Numbered from the stretch's first letter, positions 23,616 through 34,343 are shown. The stretch: 53,080 nt of DNA from Pseudomonas entomophila (GCF_013523125.1 NZ_JAAMQJ010000038.1:1-53080), one strand, 5' to 3'. Numbers and translations are program-made. The notes: generated from the sequence alone by a model not told the origin.

Positions 23616-23648
23616 GAAAAAGGCGACCCTCCAGGGGTCGCCTTTTTT
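23616..23648. terminator. Bidirectional terminator between sspB and suhB
   Basis: AAAAAGGCGACCC and GGGTCGCCTTTTTT are complementary around a short loop, giving a T-run on both strands. It lies between the convergent genes sspB and suhB. Confidence 0.93.
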
Positions 23649-23665
23649 CGACGCGGCGTGACGGA

Positions 23666-24484
23666 TCAGCGCTTCATGTGCGCCGGCAGGTGCGGCTGGA
23701 TCGCTGTCAGCACCGCCTTGAAGCACTTGACGTTGCCGGCGACGATATGACCCTTGTCGAGGAAGTCGTGACCGCCGTTGAAGTCGCTGACCAGGCCACC
23801 CGCTTCCTGGATCAGCAGCACGCCTGCGGCCATGTCCCACTCCGACAGGCCCGACTCCCAGAACGCATCGAAACGACCGGCCGCAACGTAGGCCAGGTCC
23901 AGGCTCGCGGCGCCTGCGCGGCGGATGCCAGCCGTCTGGCCGGTGAGGGCGCGGAACATGCCCAGGTAGTTGTCCAGGTCGCCGAGCTGGTCGTCACGGA
24001 AGGGGAAGCCGGTGCCGAGCACGGCGCCTTCGAGGCTGCTGCGCGAGCTGACGCGCAGACGGCGACCATTGAGCTGGGCACCACGGCCACGGCTGGCGGT
24101 GAATTCTTCCTGGCGAACCGGGTCGACGATCACGGCGTGCTCGAGGCGGCCGCGGTACTTGCAGGCGATGCTGACGGCGAAGTGCGGGATACCACGCAGG
24201 AAGTTGGTCGTGCCGTCCAGTGGGTCGATGATCCACAGGTAGTCCTTGCCTTCCTCGCCGGTGCCGGCATGCAGGCCTGTCTCCTCGCCCTGGATGGAGT
24301 GGTTCGGATACGCTTTGCGCAGGCTGTTGACGATGCTCTGCTCGGCGGCGCGATCGACTTCCGAGACGTAGTCCTTGGCGTTCTTCTCGTCGACCTTGAT
24401 GGTATCCAGGCGTTCGATGGAGCGGAAGATCAGTTCACTGGCGCTGCGAGCGGCGCGCAGCGCGATATTCAGCATAGGCTGCAT
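23666..24484 (-). CDS. suhB: Inositol-1-monophosphatase SuhB
   Basis: 272 residues. Mg-dependent phosphatase fold; in enteric bacteria SuhB also acts in ribosomal RNA antitermination, and in P. aeruginosa it affects virulence regulation. Metal-site motifs are GEETG near residue 65, DPLDGTTNFLRG near 88-99 and WDMAAGVLLIQEAGG near 220. It is divergent from trmJ, with 146 bp between starts, the usual arrangement. Confidence 0.94.
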   Translation of the reverse strand: MQPMLNIALRAARSASELIFRSIERLDTIKVDEKNAKDYVSEVDRAAEQSIVNSLRKAYPNHSIQGEETGLHAGTGEEGKDYLWIIDPLDGTTNFLRGIPHFAVSIACKYRGRLEHAVIVDPVRQEEFTASRGRGAQLNGRRLRVSSRSSLEGAVLGTGFPFRDDQLGDLDNYLGMFRALTGQTAGIRRAGAASLDLAYVAAGRFDAFWESGLSEWDMAAGVLLIQEAGGLVSDFNGGHDFLDKGHIVAGNVKCFKAVLTAIQPHLPAHMKR

Positions 24485-24630
24485 GGGTGGGTCACCTGGA
24501 GTGTTAAAGAAAGCCGCACATTCTAGCAGAAAAGTTCGCGCGCTGAAGCGTGACGTTCGCTTTCGTGGCGCTGGCGAGGTGCCTTCTGTAAGATTCCGCC
24601 TCCGCCCACTGCCTCCGCGAGCGCATTACC

Positions 24631-25395
24631 GTGCTGCAAAACATTCGTGTCGTCCTGGTCAATACCAGCCATCCCGGCAACATCGGCGGCGCTGCGCGTG
24701 CCATGAAGAACATGGGCCTGTCGCGCCTGGTGCTGGTACAGCCACAGCAATTTCCCTCGCCCGACGCCTCGGCCCGGGCGTCGGGTGCCGATGACGTGCT
24801 GACCGATGCGGTCGTGGTCGACAGCCTCGAACAGGCGCTGGTCGGCACGCGTCTGGTGCTGGGGACCAGTGCGCGCGACAGGCGCCTGCCCTGGCCATTG
24901 ATCGATCCGCGCGAGTGCGGGCGCAAGGTGGTCGAGCATGCCGCCCTCGATGAAGAGATCGCCCTGGTGTTCGGGCGCGAGCATGCCGGGTTGACCAACG
25001 AGGAACTGCAGCGCTGTCATTTCCACGTGCACATCCCATCCAACCCCGACTTCAGCTCGCTGAACCTGGCAGCGTCGGTGCAGGTGCTGGCCTACGAGGT
25101 GCGCACCGCGTGGCTGGCCAGTGGCGGGCAGGGCGCTTCGTCGGCCAAGCCTGCAGCCGCGCCATCGGAACTGGCGACCATGGACGAAATGGAGCTGTTC
25201 TACCAGCACCTCGAGCAGGCGCTGGTGGACATCGGCTTTCTCGACCCGCAGAAGCCTCGCCAATTGATGCCGCGCCTGCGGCGTCTGTACGGGCGCAGTG
25301 CGGTCGAGCGGACCGAAGTGAGTATCCTGCGCGGCATCCTCACCGAGACCCAGAAAGTGGCCCGGGGCGAGCCCCATAAACAGAAGGACCGATAG
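24631..25395 (+). CDS. trmJ: tRNA (cytidine/uridine-32-2'-O)-methyltransferase TrmJ
   Basis: 254 residues starting at a GTG at 24631 (LQNIRVVLVNTSHPGNIG follows; no better ATG). A SPOUT-class enzyme using SAM to methylate position 32 of tRNA anticodon loops; in P. aeruginosa it affects oxidative-stress resistance. Knot motifs are NTSHPGNIGGAARAMKNMG, LVFGREHAGLTNEEL and SSLNLAASVQVLAYE. The C-terminal part from about 190 is the family's helical extension. cysE starts at the next base after its stop. Confidence 0.94.
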   Translation: MLQNIRVVLVNTSHPGNIGGAARAMKNMGLSRLVLVQPQQFPSPDASARASGADDVLTDAVVVDSLEQALVGTRLVLGTSARDRRLPWPLIDPRECGRKVVEHAALDEEIALVFGREHAGLTNEELQRCHFHVHIPSNPDFSSLNLAASVQVLAYEVRTAWLASGGQGASSAKPAAAPSELATMDEMELFYQHLEQALVDIGFLDPQKPRQLMPRLRRLYGRSAVERTEVSILRGILTETQKVARGEPHKQKDR

Positions 25396-26181
25396 ATGTT
25401 CGAGCGTCTGCGTGAAGATATCCAGAGCGTGTTCCACCGCGACCCGGCGGCGCGCAATGCCTTCGAGGTGATGACCTGCTACCCCGGCATGCATGCCATC
25501 TGGCTGCATCGGCTGGGGCATGCCCTGTGGGTCCGGGACTTCAAGTGGCTGGCGCGACTGGTCTCCAATTTCGGCCGCTGGCTGACGGGGATCGAGATTC
25601 ACCCAGGGGCCAAGGTCGGGCGGCGCTTCTTCATCGACCACGGCATGGGCATCGTCATCGGCGAGACGGCCGAAATCGGCGACGACGTGACGCTCTACCA
25701 GGGCGTGACCCTCGGTGGCACCAGCTGGAACAAGGGCAAGCGTCACCCCACCCTGGAAGATGGCGTGGTGGTCGGTGCCGGTGCCAAGGTGCTCGGCCCG
25801 TTCACCGTCGGCGCAGGCGCCAAGATCGGCTCCAACGCCGTGGTCACCAAGGAAGTGCCTGCTGGGGCTACGGCCGTCGGTATCCCGGGGCGCATCATCG
25901 TCAAGGCCGAGGATGACGAGGTGGAGGCCAAGCGCAAGGCCATGGCGGCGAAGATCGGGTTCGATGCCTATGGCGTGAGCGGCGACATGCCCGACCCGGT
26001 GGCGCGGGCCATCGGCCTTCTGCTCGATCACCTGCAGGCGGTCGACGGCCGCCTGGAGGAAGTCTGCGGCGAACTGAGCAAGCTCGACAGCAGCTATCGG
26101 GCCAAGGACCTGCCGGTCCTGCGTGAAGAGGACTTCGCCGAGGTCAAGCCGGACGTGCAGGGCGACACACCGCCGCATTGA
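25396..26181 (+). CDS. cysE: Serine O-acetyltransferase CysE
   Basis: 261 residues. Transfers acetyl from acetyl-CoA to serine, the first step of cysteine synthesis. It has a short N-terminal helical part, then left-handed beta-helix hexapeptide repeats from about residue 65, with FFIDHGMGIVIGETAEIGDD carrying the catalytic His/Asp region and GGTSWNKGKRHPTLEDGVVVG. The C-terminal half beyond residue 165 is longer than the minimal enzyme. It starts directly after trmJ and lies before iscR, so cysteine supply and the cysteine desulfurase operon are neighbours. Confidence 0.94.
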   Translation: MFERLREDIQSVFHRDPAARNAFEVMTCYPGMHAIWLHRLGHALWVRDFKWLARLVSNFGRWLTGIEIHPGAKVGRRFFIDHGMGIVIGETAEIGDDVTLYQGVTLGGTSWNKGKRHPTLEDGVVVGAGAKVLGPFTVGAGAKIGSNAVVTKEVPAGATAVGIPGRIIVKAEDDEVEAKRKAMAAKIGFDAYGVSGDMPDPVARAIGLLLDHLQAVDGRLEEVCGELSKLDSSYRAKDLPVLREEDFAEVKPDVQGDTPPH

Positions 26182-26274
26182 CGGCGGGCAGGGGCGAGGC
26201 GTGTGCTCACGCCGCGTACCTGCTATGATGCGGGCCGTCTTTCGGGGTTAATTCCGACTAAAGCAGTAGGTTTT

Positions 26275-26307
26275 ATAGTTGACTTGAATGCTCGGGAATT
26301 GCATAAT
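26275..26307 (+). promoter_or_regulatory. iscR promoter overlapped by an IscR type-1-like site
   Basis: TTGACT (26279-26284) and CATAAT (26302-26307) with 17-bp spacing form a good sigma-70 promoter 40 bp before the iscR ATG. Positions 26275-26299 start ATAGTTGACT and resemble the IscR type-1 site, with the second half less well kept. The overlap with the -35 element fits autorepression by [2Fe-2S]-IscR. Confidence 0.75.
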
Positions 26308-26347
26308 CCCGTCCACTATCCTGTAACTCCCGTGGTGCCCGATAGCC

Positions 26348-26839
26348 ATGCGATTGACTACCAAAGGCCGATACGCGGTGACTGCCATGCTCGATCTGGC
26401 ATTGCATGCCACGCATGGACCGGTCTCGTTGGCCGACATCTCCGAGCGCCAGGGCATTTCCCTTTCCTACCTGGAACAGCTGTTCGCCAAGTTGCGTCGC
26501 AACAGCCTGGTTTCCAGCGTACGAGGCCCAGGCGGCGGCTACCAGCTGTCCCGAGGCATGGACACCATCCAGGTCTCGCAAGTCATCGACGCGGTCAACG
26601 AGTCGGTCGACGCTACCCGTTGCCAGGGGCTGGGCGATTGCCATGGTGGCGACACGTGCCTGACGCACCACCTGTGGTGTGACCTCAGCGAGCAGATCCA
26701 CACGTTCCTCAGTGGCATCAGCCTGGCCGACCTGGTCATCCGCCGAGAAGTCCAGGAAGTTGCCCACCGCCAGGACCTGCGCCGTGTCGCGGGCCGTTCT
26801 GCCCACCTGGACAAGATTGAGACGTCCGCCGTCGAATGA
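26348..26839 (+). CDS. iscR: Iron-sulfur cluster regulator IscR
   Basis: 163 residues. Rrf2-family repressor that reads cluster status: with [2Fe-2S] it represses the isc operon. The winged helix is at 1-65 (ISLSYLEQLFAKLRRNSLV recognition region). Cluster ligands C92, C98, C104 and H107 match the E. coli numbering exactly. It is the first gene of iscRSUA-hscBA-fdx-iscX. Confidence 0.97.
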   Translation: MRLTTKGRYAVTAMLDLALHATHGPVSLADISERQGISLSYLEQLFAKLRRNSLVSSVRGPGGGYQLSRGMDTIQVSQVIDAVNESVDATRCQGLGDCHGGDTCLTHHLWCDLSEQIHTFLSGISLADLVIRREVQEVAHRQDLRRVAGRSAHLDKIETSAVE

Positions 26840-26881
26840 CCGTTTCGACGAGCGGCGCGACCGCCTGATAGGAGATACGAA

Positions 26882-28096
26882 ATGAAGTTGCCGATCTACC
26901 TCGATTACTCCGCGACCACGCCCGTCGACCCCCGCGTCGCCCAGAAAATGGTCGAATGCCTGACGCTCGACGGAAACTTCGGTAACCCGGCGTCGCGCTC
27001 GCACCTGTTCGGCTGGAAGGCCGAAGAAGCCGTCGAACACGCGCGCCGCCAGGTGGCCGAACTGATCAACGCCGACCCGCGCGAGATCGTCTGGACCAGT
27101 GGCGCCACCGAGTCGGATAACCTGGCCCTCAAGGGTGTGGCGCACTTCTACGCCACCAAGGGCAAGCACATCATCACCTCGAAGGTCGAGCACAAGGCGA
27201 TCCTCGACACCGCTCGCCAGCTGGAGCGCGAAGGCTTCGAAGTCACCTACCTGGAGCCCGGCGAAGACGGCATCGTCACCCCGGCCATGGTCGAGGCGGC
27301 CCTGCGCGATGACACCATCCTGGTGTCGATCATGCACGTGAACAACGAAGTCGGCTCCATCACCGACATCGCCGCGATCGGCGAACTGACCCGCTCGCGT
27401 GGCGTGCTGTTCCATGTCGACGCCGCGCAATCGGCCGGCAAGGTCGAGATCGACCTGCAGAAGCTCAAGGTCGACCTGATGTCGTTCTCCGCGCACAAGG
27501 TCTATGGGCCCAAGGGCATCGGCGCGCTGTACGTCAGCCGCAAACCGCGCGTGCGCCTGGAAGCGGGCATCCACGGCGGCGGTCACGAGCGCGGCATGCG
27601 CTCGGGCACCTTGCCGACCCACCAGATCGTCGGCATGGGCGAAGCCTTCGCCATCGCCAAGCAGGAGATGGCTGCCGAAAACGTGCGCATCAAGGCCCTG
27701 AGCGACCGCTTCTTCAGCCAGGTCTCCGACCTCGAAGAGCTGTACATCAACGGCAGCAGCACCGCCCGCGTACCGCACAACCTGAACCTGAGCTTCAACT
27801 ACGTCGAAGGCGAGTCGCTGCTGATGTCGCTCAAGGACATCGCCGTGTCGTCCGGTTCGGCCTGCACCTCCGCGTCGCTCGAGCCGTCCTACGTGCTGCG
27901 CGCCCTGGGCCGCAACGACGAGCTGGCGCACAGCTCCATCCGCTTCTCCTTCGGCCGCTTCACCACCGAAGAAGACGTCGACCACGCCGCGCGCAAAGTC
28001 TGCGAAGCGGTCAGCAAACTGCGTGAACTGTCGCCGCTGTGGGACATGTACAAGGACGGCGTCGACATCTCCAAGATCGAGTGGGCCGCCCACTAA
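26882..28096 (+). CDS. iscS: Cysteine desulfurase IscS
   Basis: 404 residues, the standard length. This PLP enzyme removes sulfur from cysteine and passes it as persulfide to IscU and other acceptors. The PLP lysine lies in SFSAHKVYGPKGIG, and the mobile catalytic cysteine in SSGSACTSASLEPSYVL. The start MKLPIYLDYSATTPVDPRV is typical. It lies 42 bp after iscR. Confidence 0.98.
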   Translation: MKLPIYLDYSATTPVDPRVAQKMVECLTLDGNFGNPASRSHLFGWKAEEAVEHARRQVAELINADPREIVWTSGATESDNLALKGVAHFYATKGKHIITSKVEHKAILDTARQLEREGFEVTYLEPGEDGIVTPAMVEAALRDDTILVSIMHVNNEVGSITDIAAIGELTRSRGVLFHVDAAQSAGKVEIDLQKLKVDLMSFSAHKVYGPKGIGALYVSRKPRVRLEAGIHGGGHERGMRSGTLPTHQIVGMGEAFAIAKQEMAAENVRIKALSDRFFSQVSDLEELYINGSSTARVPHNLNLSFNYVEGESLLMSLKDIAVSSGSACTSASLEPSYVLRALGRNDELAHSSIRFSFGRFTTEEDVDHAARKVCEAVSKLRELSPLWDMYKDGVDISKIEWAAH

Positions 28097-28111
28097 GCAG
28101 CCGCCAAGCAG

Positions 28112-28133
28112 TCGCCGGCAAGAGCGGCTCCCA
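28112..28133 (+). repeat. Degenerate REP-like sequence
   Basis: TCGCCGGCAAGAGCGGCTCC, then CA, resembles one arm of a Pseudomonas REP unit and lies in the iscS-iscU gap. It is a single copy with no inverted partner, so it is probably a decayed remnant. Confidence 0.5.
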
Positions 28134-28153
28134 GATGAGGAAGGAATTGCACC

Positions 28154-28540
28154 ATGGCATATAGCGAAAAGGTCATCGACCACTACGAAAACCCGCGCAA
28201 CGTCGGCAAGATGAATGCCGAGGACCCGGACGTCGGCACCGGCATGGTCGGCGCCCCGGCCTGCGGCGACGTGATGCGCCTGCAGATCAAGGTCAACGAG
28301 CAGGGCGTCATCGAAGACGCCAAGTTCAAGACCTACGGCTGCGGTTCGGCCATCGCCTCCAGCTCGCTGGCCACCGAGTGGATGAAGGGCAAGACCCTCG
28401 ACGAAGCCGAGACCATCAAGAACACCCAGCTGGCCGAAGAACTGGCCCTGCCGCCGGTGAAGATCCACTGCTCGGTGCTCGCCGAGGACGCCATCAAGGC
28501 GGCCGTACGCGACTACAAGCAGAAGAAAGGTTTGCTCTAA
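28154..28540 (+). CDS. iscU: Fe-S cluster assembly scaffold IscU
   Basis: 128 residues. The scaffold on which [2Fe-2S] clusters form before transfer by HscA/HscB. The three cluster cysteines are in GAPACGDVM, TYGCGSAIASSS and KIHCSVLAEDA, with the conserved Asp in CGDV. The chaperone-recognition motif LPPVK is present just before the last cysteine. It follows iscS in the operon after a 57-bp gap with a REP remnant. Confidence 0.98.
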   Translation: MAYSEKVIDHYENPRNVGKMNAEDPDVGTGMVGAPACGDVMRLQIKVNEQGVIEDAKFKTYGCGSAIASSSLATEWMKGKTLDEAETIKNTQLAEELALPPVKIHCSVLAEDAIKAAVRDYKQKKGLL

Positions 28541-28568
28541 CGCGCTCGTCGCAAGGTAAGGAGTCTCG

Positions 28569-28892
28569 ATGGCTATCAGCATGACAGAAGCCGCCGCCAA
28601 CCATGTGCGGCGTTCCCTCCAGGGTCGCGGCAAGGGCGAAGGCATTCGTCTGGGCGTGCGCACCACCGGCTGCTCGGGCCTGGCCTACGTGCTGGAGTTC
28701 GTCGACGAACTGGCCGATGAAGACCAGGTCTTCGAGAACCACGGCGTGAAGGTCATCATCGACCCCAAGAGCCTGGTCTACCTCGACGGCACCGAACTGG
28801 ACTTCGTCAAGGAAGGGTTGAACGAAGGCTTCAGGTTCAACAACCCCAACGTGCGCGGTGAGTGTGGCTGCGGCGAAAGCTTCAACGTCTGA
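28569..28892 (+). CDS. iscA: Fe-S carrier IscA
   Basis: 107 residues. An A-type carrier that takes clusters from IscU to client enzymes, mainly [4Fe-4S] proteins. The three conserved cysteines are in RTTGCSGLAY and in the C-terminal GECGCGESF. It begins 28 bp after iscU. Confidence 0.97.
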   Translation: MAISMTEAAANHVRRSLQGRGKGEGIRLGVRTTGCSGLAYVLEFVDELADEDQVFENHGVKVIIDPKSLVYLDGTELDFVKEGLNEGFRFNNPNVRGECGCGESFNV

Positions 28893-28899
28893 GGCTGCC

Positions 28900-29421
28900 G
28901 TGGGTACTCCTTGCCATTTCGCCCTGTTCGACCTCCAGCCGGCATTCCGCCTGGACCTCGATGCGCTGGCCGTTCGCTACCGTGAACTGGCCCGCGAGGT
29001 CCACCCGGATCGCTTCGCCGACGCGTCCGAACGTGAACAGCGCCTCGCGCTCGAGCGCTCCGCCGCGCTCAACGAAGCCTACCAGACCCTGCGCAGCGCC
29101 CCGCGGCGCGCCCGCTACCTGCTGGCCCTCGGCGGGCAGGAAGTGCCTCAGGAAGTGACGGTCCACGACCCGGACTTCCTGATGCAGCAGATGCAGTGGC
29201 GCGAAGAGCTCGAAGAGCTGCACGACGAGGCCGATCTCGACGGCGTCGCGGTCTTCAAGCGCCGCGTCAAGGCTGCGCAGGGCTCGCTCGACGAAGCCTT
29301 CGCCGCCTGCTGGGACGATGCCGCGCAGCGTGAACAGGCTGAACGCCTGATGCGCCGCATGCAGTTCCTCGACAAGCTCGCCCAAGAAGTGCGCCAACTC
29401 GAAGAGCGCCTCGACGATTAA
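28900..29421 (+). CDS. hscB: Fe-S co-chaperone HscB
   Basis: 173 residues from a GTG at 28900, the length expected; the frame upstream overlaps the iscA end and is not coding. A J-domain protein that brings IscU to HscA. The HPD motif is in LAREVHPDRFAD near residue 34, and the C-terminal three-helix IscU-binding domain spans about 85-170. It starts 7 bp after the iscA stop. Confidence 0.95.
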   Translation: MGTPCHFALFDLQPAFRLDLDALAVRYRELAREVHPDRFADASEREQRLALERSAALNEAYQTLRSAPRRARYLLALGGQEVPQEVTVHDPDFLMQQMQWREELEELHDEADLDGVAVFKRRVKAAQGSLDEAFAACWDDAAQREQAERLMRRMQFLDKLAQEVRQLEERLDD

Positions 29422-29463
29422 CCCGGTGTCGACCGTGACGACGCCTAAGGTATTCAGATAAGC

Positions 29464-31326
<1,863 letters not shown>

Positions 31327-31329
31327 CCG

Positions 31330-31671
31330 ATGCCGCTGGTGACATTCCTGCCGCATGAAAAATTCTGCCCCGAAGGGCTGACCGTGGACGTGCCGGCCGG
31401 GACCAACATCCTGGAACTGGCCCACGACCATCACATCGAGATGGAAAGCGCCTGCGGTGGCGTCAAGGCCTGCACCACCTGCCACTGCATCGTGCGCCAG
31501 GGCTTCGATTCGCTCGAAGAGGCCGACGAGCTCGAGGAAGACATGCTGGACAAGGCCTGGGGCCTGGAAGCGCAGTCGCGCCTGGGGTGCCAGGTGGTGG
31601 TGGCCGACGAGGACCTGACCATCGAGATCCCCAAGTACTCGCTCAACCACGCCGCTGAAGCGCCGCACTGA
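31330..31671 (+). CDS. fdx: ISC-type [2Fe-2S] ferredoxin
   Basis: 113 residues. Adrenodoxin-type ferredoxin supplying electrons for cluster assembly. The cluster cysteines follow C-x5-C-x2-C in ESACGGVKACTTCHC, with the fourth in SRLGCQVVV. It starts 3 bp after the hscA stop. Confidence 0.97.
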   Translation: MPLVTFLPHEKFCPEGLTVDVPAGTNILELAHDHHIEMESACGGVKACTTCHCIVRQGFDSLEEADELEEDMLDKAWGLEAQSRLGCQVVVADEDLTIEIPKYSLNHAAEAPH

Positions 31672-31682
31672 GGGCCGTCCGC

Positions 31683-31883
31683 ATGAGTCTGAAATGGGTT
31701 GACGTACTTGAGATCGCCATCCAGCTTGCGGAAAGCAAGCCGGACGTCGATCCTCGCTATGTGAATTTCGTCCAGCTGCACAAATGGGTGCAGGAGCTGC
31801 CGGAGTTTTCCGACGATCCCAAGCGCGCCGGTGAAAAGGTGCTCGAAGCCATCCAGGCGGCGTGGATCGAAGAAGCCGACTGA
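31683..31883 (+). CDS. iscX: Fe-S assembly accessory protein IscX
   Basis: 66 residues. A small acidic protein that binds IscS and iron and tunes desulfurase activity. The start MSLKWVDVLEIAIQLAE and the segment YVNFVQLHKWVQELPEF are characteristic. Last gene of the isc operon; a hairpin follows at 31913. Confidence 0.95.
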   Translation: MSLKWVDVLEIAIQLAESKPDVDPRYVNFVQLHKWVQELPEFSDDPKRAGEKVLEAIQAAWIEEAD

Positions 31884-31912
31884 GTCGCTTCGGCAGGTTA
31901 GGCAATCCCCTG

Positions 31913-31942
31913 GAACCCGCGTATAATCCGCGGGTTCAATTT
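31913..31942 (+). terminator. isc-operon terminator whose loop holds a TATAAT hexamer
   Basis: GAACCCGCG (31913-31921) and CGCGGGTTC (31929-31937) form a 9-bp stem followed by AATTTTT. The 7-nt loop is TATAATC. The TATAAT at 31922-31927 is 45 bp before the ndk ATG and could be its -10 element; a convincing -35 was not found (TTAGGC at 31898 is weak). Confidence 0.7.
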
Positions 31943-31971
31943 TTCGCAACACTCAAATTCCGGAGTTTTCC

Positions 31972-32397
31972 ATGGCTGTTCAACGTACTTTCTCCATCAT
32001 CAAGCCTGACGCCGTTGCCAAGAACGTCATCGGCAAGATCACCTCGCGCTTCGAAGACGCCGGCCTGCGCATCGTCGCTTCGAAGATCAAACAGCTGTCC
32101 AAGGCCGAGGCCGAAGGCTTCTACGCCGAGCACAAAGAGCGCGGCTTCTTCGGTGACCTGGTCGCCTTCATGACTTCCGGTCCAGTCGTGGTTCAGGTAC
32201 TGGAAGGCGAGAACGCCATTGCACGCAACCGTGAGCTGATGGGCGCTACCAACCCTAAAGAAGCCGCTGCCGGCACCATCCGCGCCGACTTCGCCGAGTC
32301 GATCGACGCCAACGCCGTCCACGGTTCGGACTCCGAAGCTGCCGCTGCTCGCGAAATCGCTTACTTCTTCGCTGCTACCGAGGTAACCACTCGCTAA
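31972..32397 (+). CDS. ndk: Nucleoside diphosphate kinase
   Basis: 141 residues. Balances nucleoside triphosphate pools through a phospho-histidine intermediate. The N-terminal RTFSIIKPDAVAKN, the NRELMGATNP segment and the active-site histidine in NAVHGSDS are present. Codon use looks highly biased. It sits between iscX and rlmN, 28 bp from the latter. Confidence 0.98.
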   Translation: MAVQRTFSIIKPDAVAKNVIGKITSRFEDAGLRIVASKIKQLSKAEAEGFYAEHKERGFFGDLVAFMTSGPVVVQVLEGENAIARNRELMGATNPKEAAAGTIRADFAESIDANAVHGSDSEAAAAREIAYFFAATEVTTR

Positions 32398-32425
32398 GCG
32401 AAGGCTGACGAGTGAGGGTGAATCC

Positions 32426-33571
32426 ATGACGACATCTGCTGAAAAGATCAACCTGCTGGGGCTGACCCAGCCGGAAATGGAACAGTTCTTCGACTCGATC
32501 GGGGAGAAGCGCTTCCGTGCCGGGCAGGTGATGAAATGGATTCACCACTTTGGCGTCGATGATTTCGACGCCATGACCAACGTCGGCAAGGCCTTGCGCG
32601 AAAAGCTCAAGGGCGTTGCCGAGATTCGCGCGCCGGAAGTGGTCAGTGAAGACATCTCCGCCGACGGGACGCGCAAGTGGGTGGTCCGCGTTGCCTCTGG
32701 CAGCTGCGTCGAGACCGTCTACATCCCGACCGACGACCGTGGCACCCTGTGCGTGTCGTCCCAGGCCGGCTGTGCCCTGGACTGCAGTTTCTGCTCCACC
32801 GGCAAGCAAGGCTTCAACAGCAACCTCACTGCCGCCGAAGTCATCGGCCAGGTGTGGGTCGCGAACAAATCCTTCGGGACCGTCCCGGCCAAGATCGACC
32901 GCGCCATCACCAACGTGGTCATGATGGGCATGGGCGAGCCCCTGCTGAACTTCGACAATGTCATCGCCGCCATGAAGATCATGATGGACGATCTGGGCTA
33001 TGGCATTTCCAAGCGTCGCGTCACCCTGTCCACCTCGGGTGTGGTGCCGATGATCGACGAGCTGGCCAAGCACATCGACGTCTCCCTGGCGTTGTCGCTG
33101 CATGCGCCGAACGATGAGCTGCGCAACCAGCTGGTGCCGATCAACCGCAAGTATCCGCTCAAGATGCTGCTGGACTCGTGCCTGGGCTACATGGCCACCC
33201 TGGGTGGCAAGCGCGTGCTGACCATCGAGTACACGCTGCTCAAGGACGTCAACGACCAGCCGCAGCACGCGGCCGAAATGATCGAGCTGCTGCGCGACGT
33301 GCCCTGCAAGATCAACCTGATCCCGTTCAACCCGTTCCCGCATTCGGGTTACGAGCGCCCCAGCAACAATGCGATCCGGCGCTTCCAGGACCTGCTGCAC
33401 CACGGTGGCTTCAACGTGACCACCCGCACCACCCGTGGCGAGGACATCGATGCCGCCTGCGGGCAGCTCGTCGGTCAGGTCATGGACCGCACCCGACGCA
33501 GCGAGCGTTACATCGCCGTGCGCCAGCTCAACGCTGACGCCGAGATGAACGACGGCGCCGCAGGCAACTGA
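32426..33571 (+). CDS. rlmN: Dual-specificity RNA methyltransferase RlmN
   Basis: 381 residues. Radical-SAM enzyme methylating A2503 of 23S rRNA and A37 of some tRNAs. The cluster motif CALDCSFCSTGKQG gives the C-x3-C-x2-C set. Also visible are MGMGEPLLNFDNV, STSGVVPMIDEL and the late Cys in EDIDAACGQL that takes part in methyl transfer. Confidence 0.96.
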   Translation: MTTSAEKINLLGLTQPEMEQFFDSIGEKRFRAGQVMKWIHHFGVDDFDAMTNVGKALREKLKGVAEIRAPEVVSEDISADGTRKWVVRVASGSCVETVYIPTDDRGTLCVSSQAGCALDCSFCSTGKQGFNSNLTAAEVIGQVWVANKSFGTVPAKIDRAITNVVMMGMGEPLLNFDNVIAAMKIMMDDLGYGISKRRVTLSTSGVVPMIDELAKHIDVSLALSLHAPNDELRNQLVPINRKYPLKMLLDSCLGYMATLGGKRVLTIEYTLLKDVNDQPQHAAEMIELLRDVPCKINLIPFNPFPHSGYERPSNNAIRRFQDLLHHGGFNVTTRTTRGEDIDAACGQLVGQVMDRTRRSERYIAVRQLNADAEMNDGAAGN

Positions 33572-33584
33572 CGGAGCTGCGCCG

Positions 33585-34343
33585 ATGACCCTGCGCGCCG
33601 TGCTGTCGATGCTGTCGCTCTCGCTGCTGGCCGGCTGCGTCAGCAGCGGCGCGGTCGATCCACTCGCCAGCGGCGAGGGCAGGGCGCAGGCAAGGCAGGC
33701 GTATGTGCAACTGGGCCTGGGCTACCTGCACCAGGGGCGGGTACAGCAGGCCAAAGGCCCCCTGATGCGTGCAGTGGCACTCGATCCGCAGGACGCCGAC
33801 GCCCATGCGGCACTGGCGCTGGTCGCCCAGGCCGAGGAAGACAGCGACGCGGCCCTCGGGCATTTTCGCACGGCCCTTGCCGCCCGCCCCCACGATGCAC
33901 GAATCTGCAACAACTTCGGCAGTTTCCTTTATGCTCGTGGAGAATTTACCCAGGCCGAGCAGATGTTTCGCCAAGCGGCCAGCGATACGCTGTATCCTGA
34001 GCGTTCGCAGGTGTACGGCAACCTGGGCATGACGACCCTGAAGCTTGGTCGTCGCGACGAGGCACGGGGTTACCTGCACAAGGCCGTCACGCTCGACCCG
34101 CGCCAGCCACGCGCCTTGCTGGCACTGGCCGAGTTGTCGCTCGATGAAGGTGACCTGGTGCAGGCGCGTGACTACCATGAGCGTTTCAGGCAGGTGGCCG
34201 AGCCCGATGCGCGCAGCCAGGCGCTGGAACGTCGACTGACGCGCGAGGCCGATCCGCGTATGCCAGCGGCTGCCTCGAACCGCGCCCTGAATGGACTTTA
34301 TCCCGGCACGCCGGACTATCAGCACTACCTGTCGGAGCAATGA
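33585..34343 (+). CDS. pilW: Type IV pilus biogenesis lipoprotein PilW (PilF)
   Basis: 252 residues. An outer-membrane lipoprotein that helps the PilQ secretin assemble. The signal peptide ends in a lipobox LLAGC with Cys at residue 17. About six TPR repeats follow (from QARQAYVQLGLGYLHQGR onward). It lies 13 bp after rlmN and overlaps rodZ, the conserved order in this cluster. Confidence 0.92.
   Translation: MTLRAVLSMLSLSLLAGCVSSGAVDPLASGEGRAQARQAYVQLGLGYLHQGRVQQAKGPLMRAVALDPQDADAHAALALVAQAEEDSDAALGHFRTALAARPHDARICNNFGSFLYARGEFTQAEQMFRQAASDTLYPERSQVYGNLGMTTLKLGRRDEARGYLHKAVTLDPRQPRALLALAELSLDEGDLVQARDYHERFRQVAEPDARSQALERRLTREADPRMPAAASNRALNGLYPGTPDYQHYLSEQ

Noticed and set aside
24631..24633. 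Frame error at the start of trmJ
   Set aside because: The apparent lack of an ATG is explained by a GTG start; the SPOUT motifs run in one frame to the stop.
28858..28899. hscB starting inside iscA
   Set aside because: Those codons overlap the IscA cluster-binding C-terminus; the GTG at 28900 gives the standard 173 residues.
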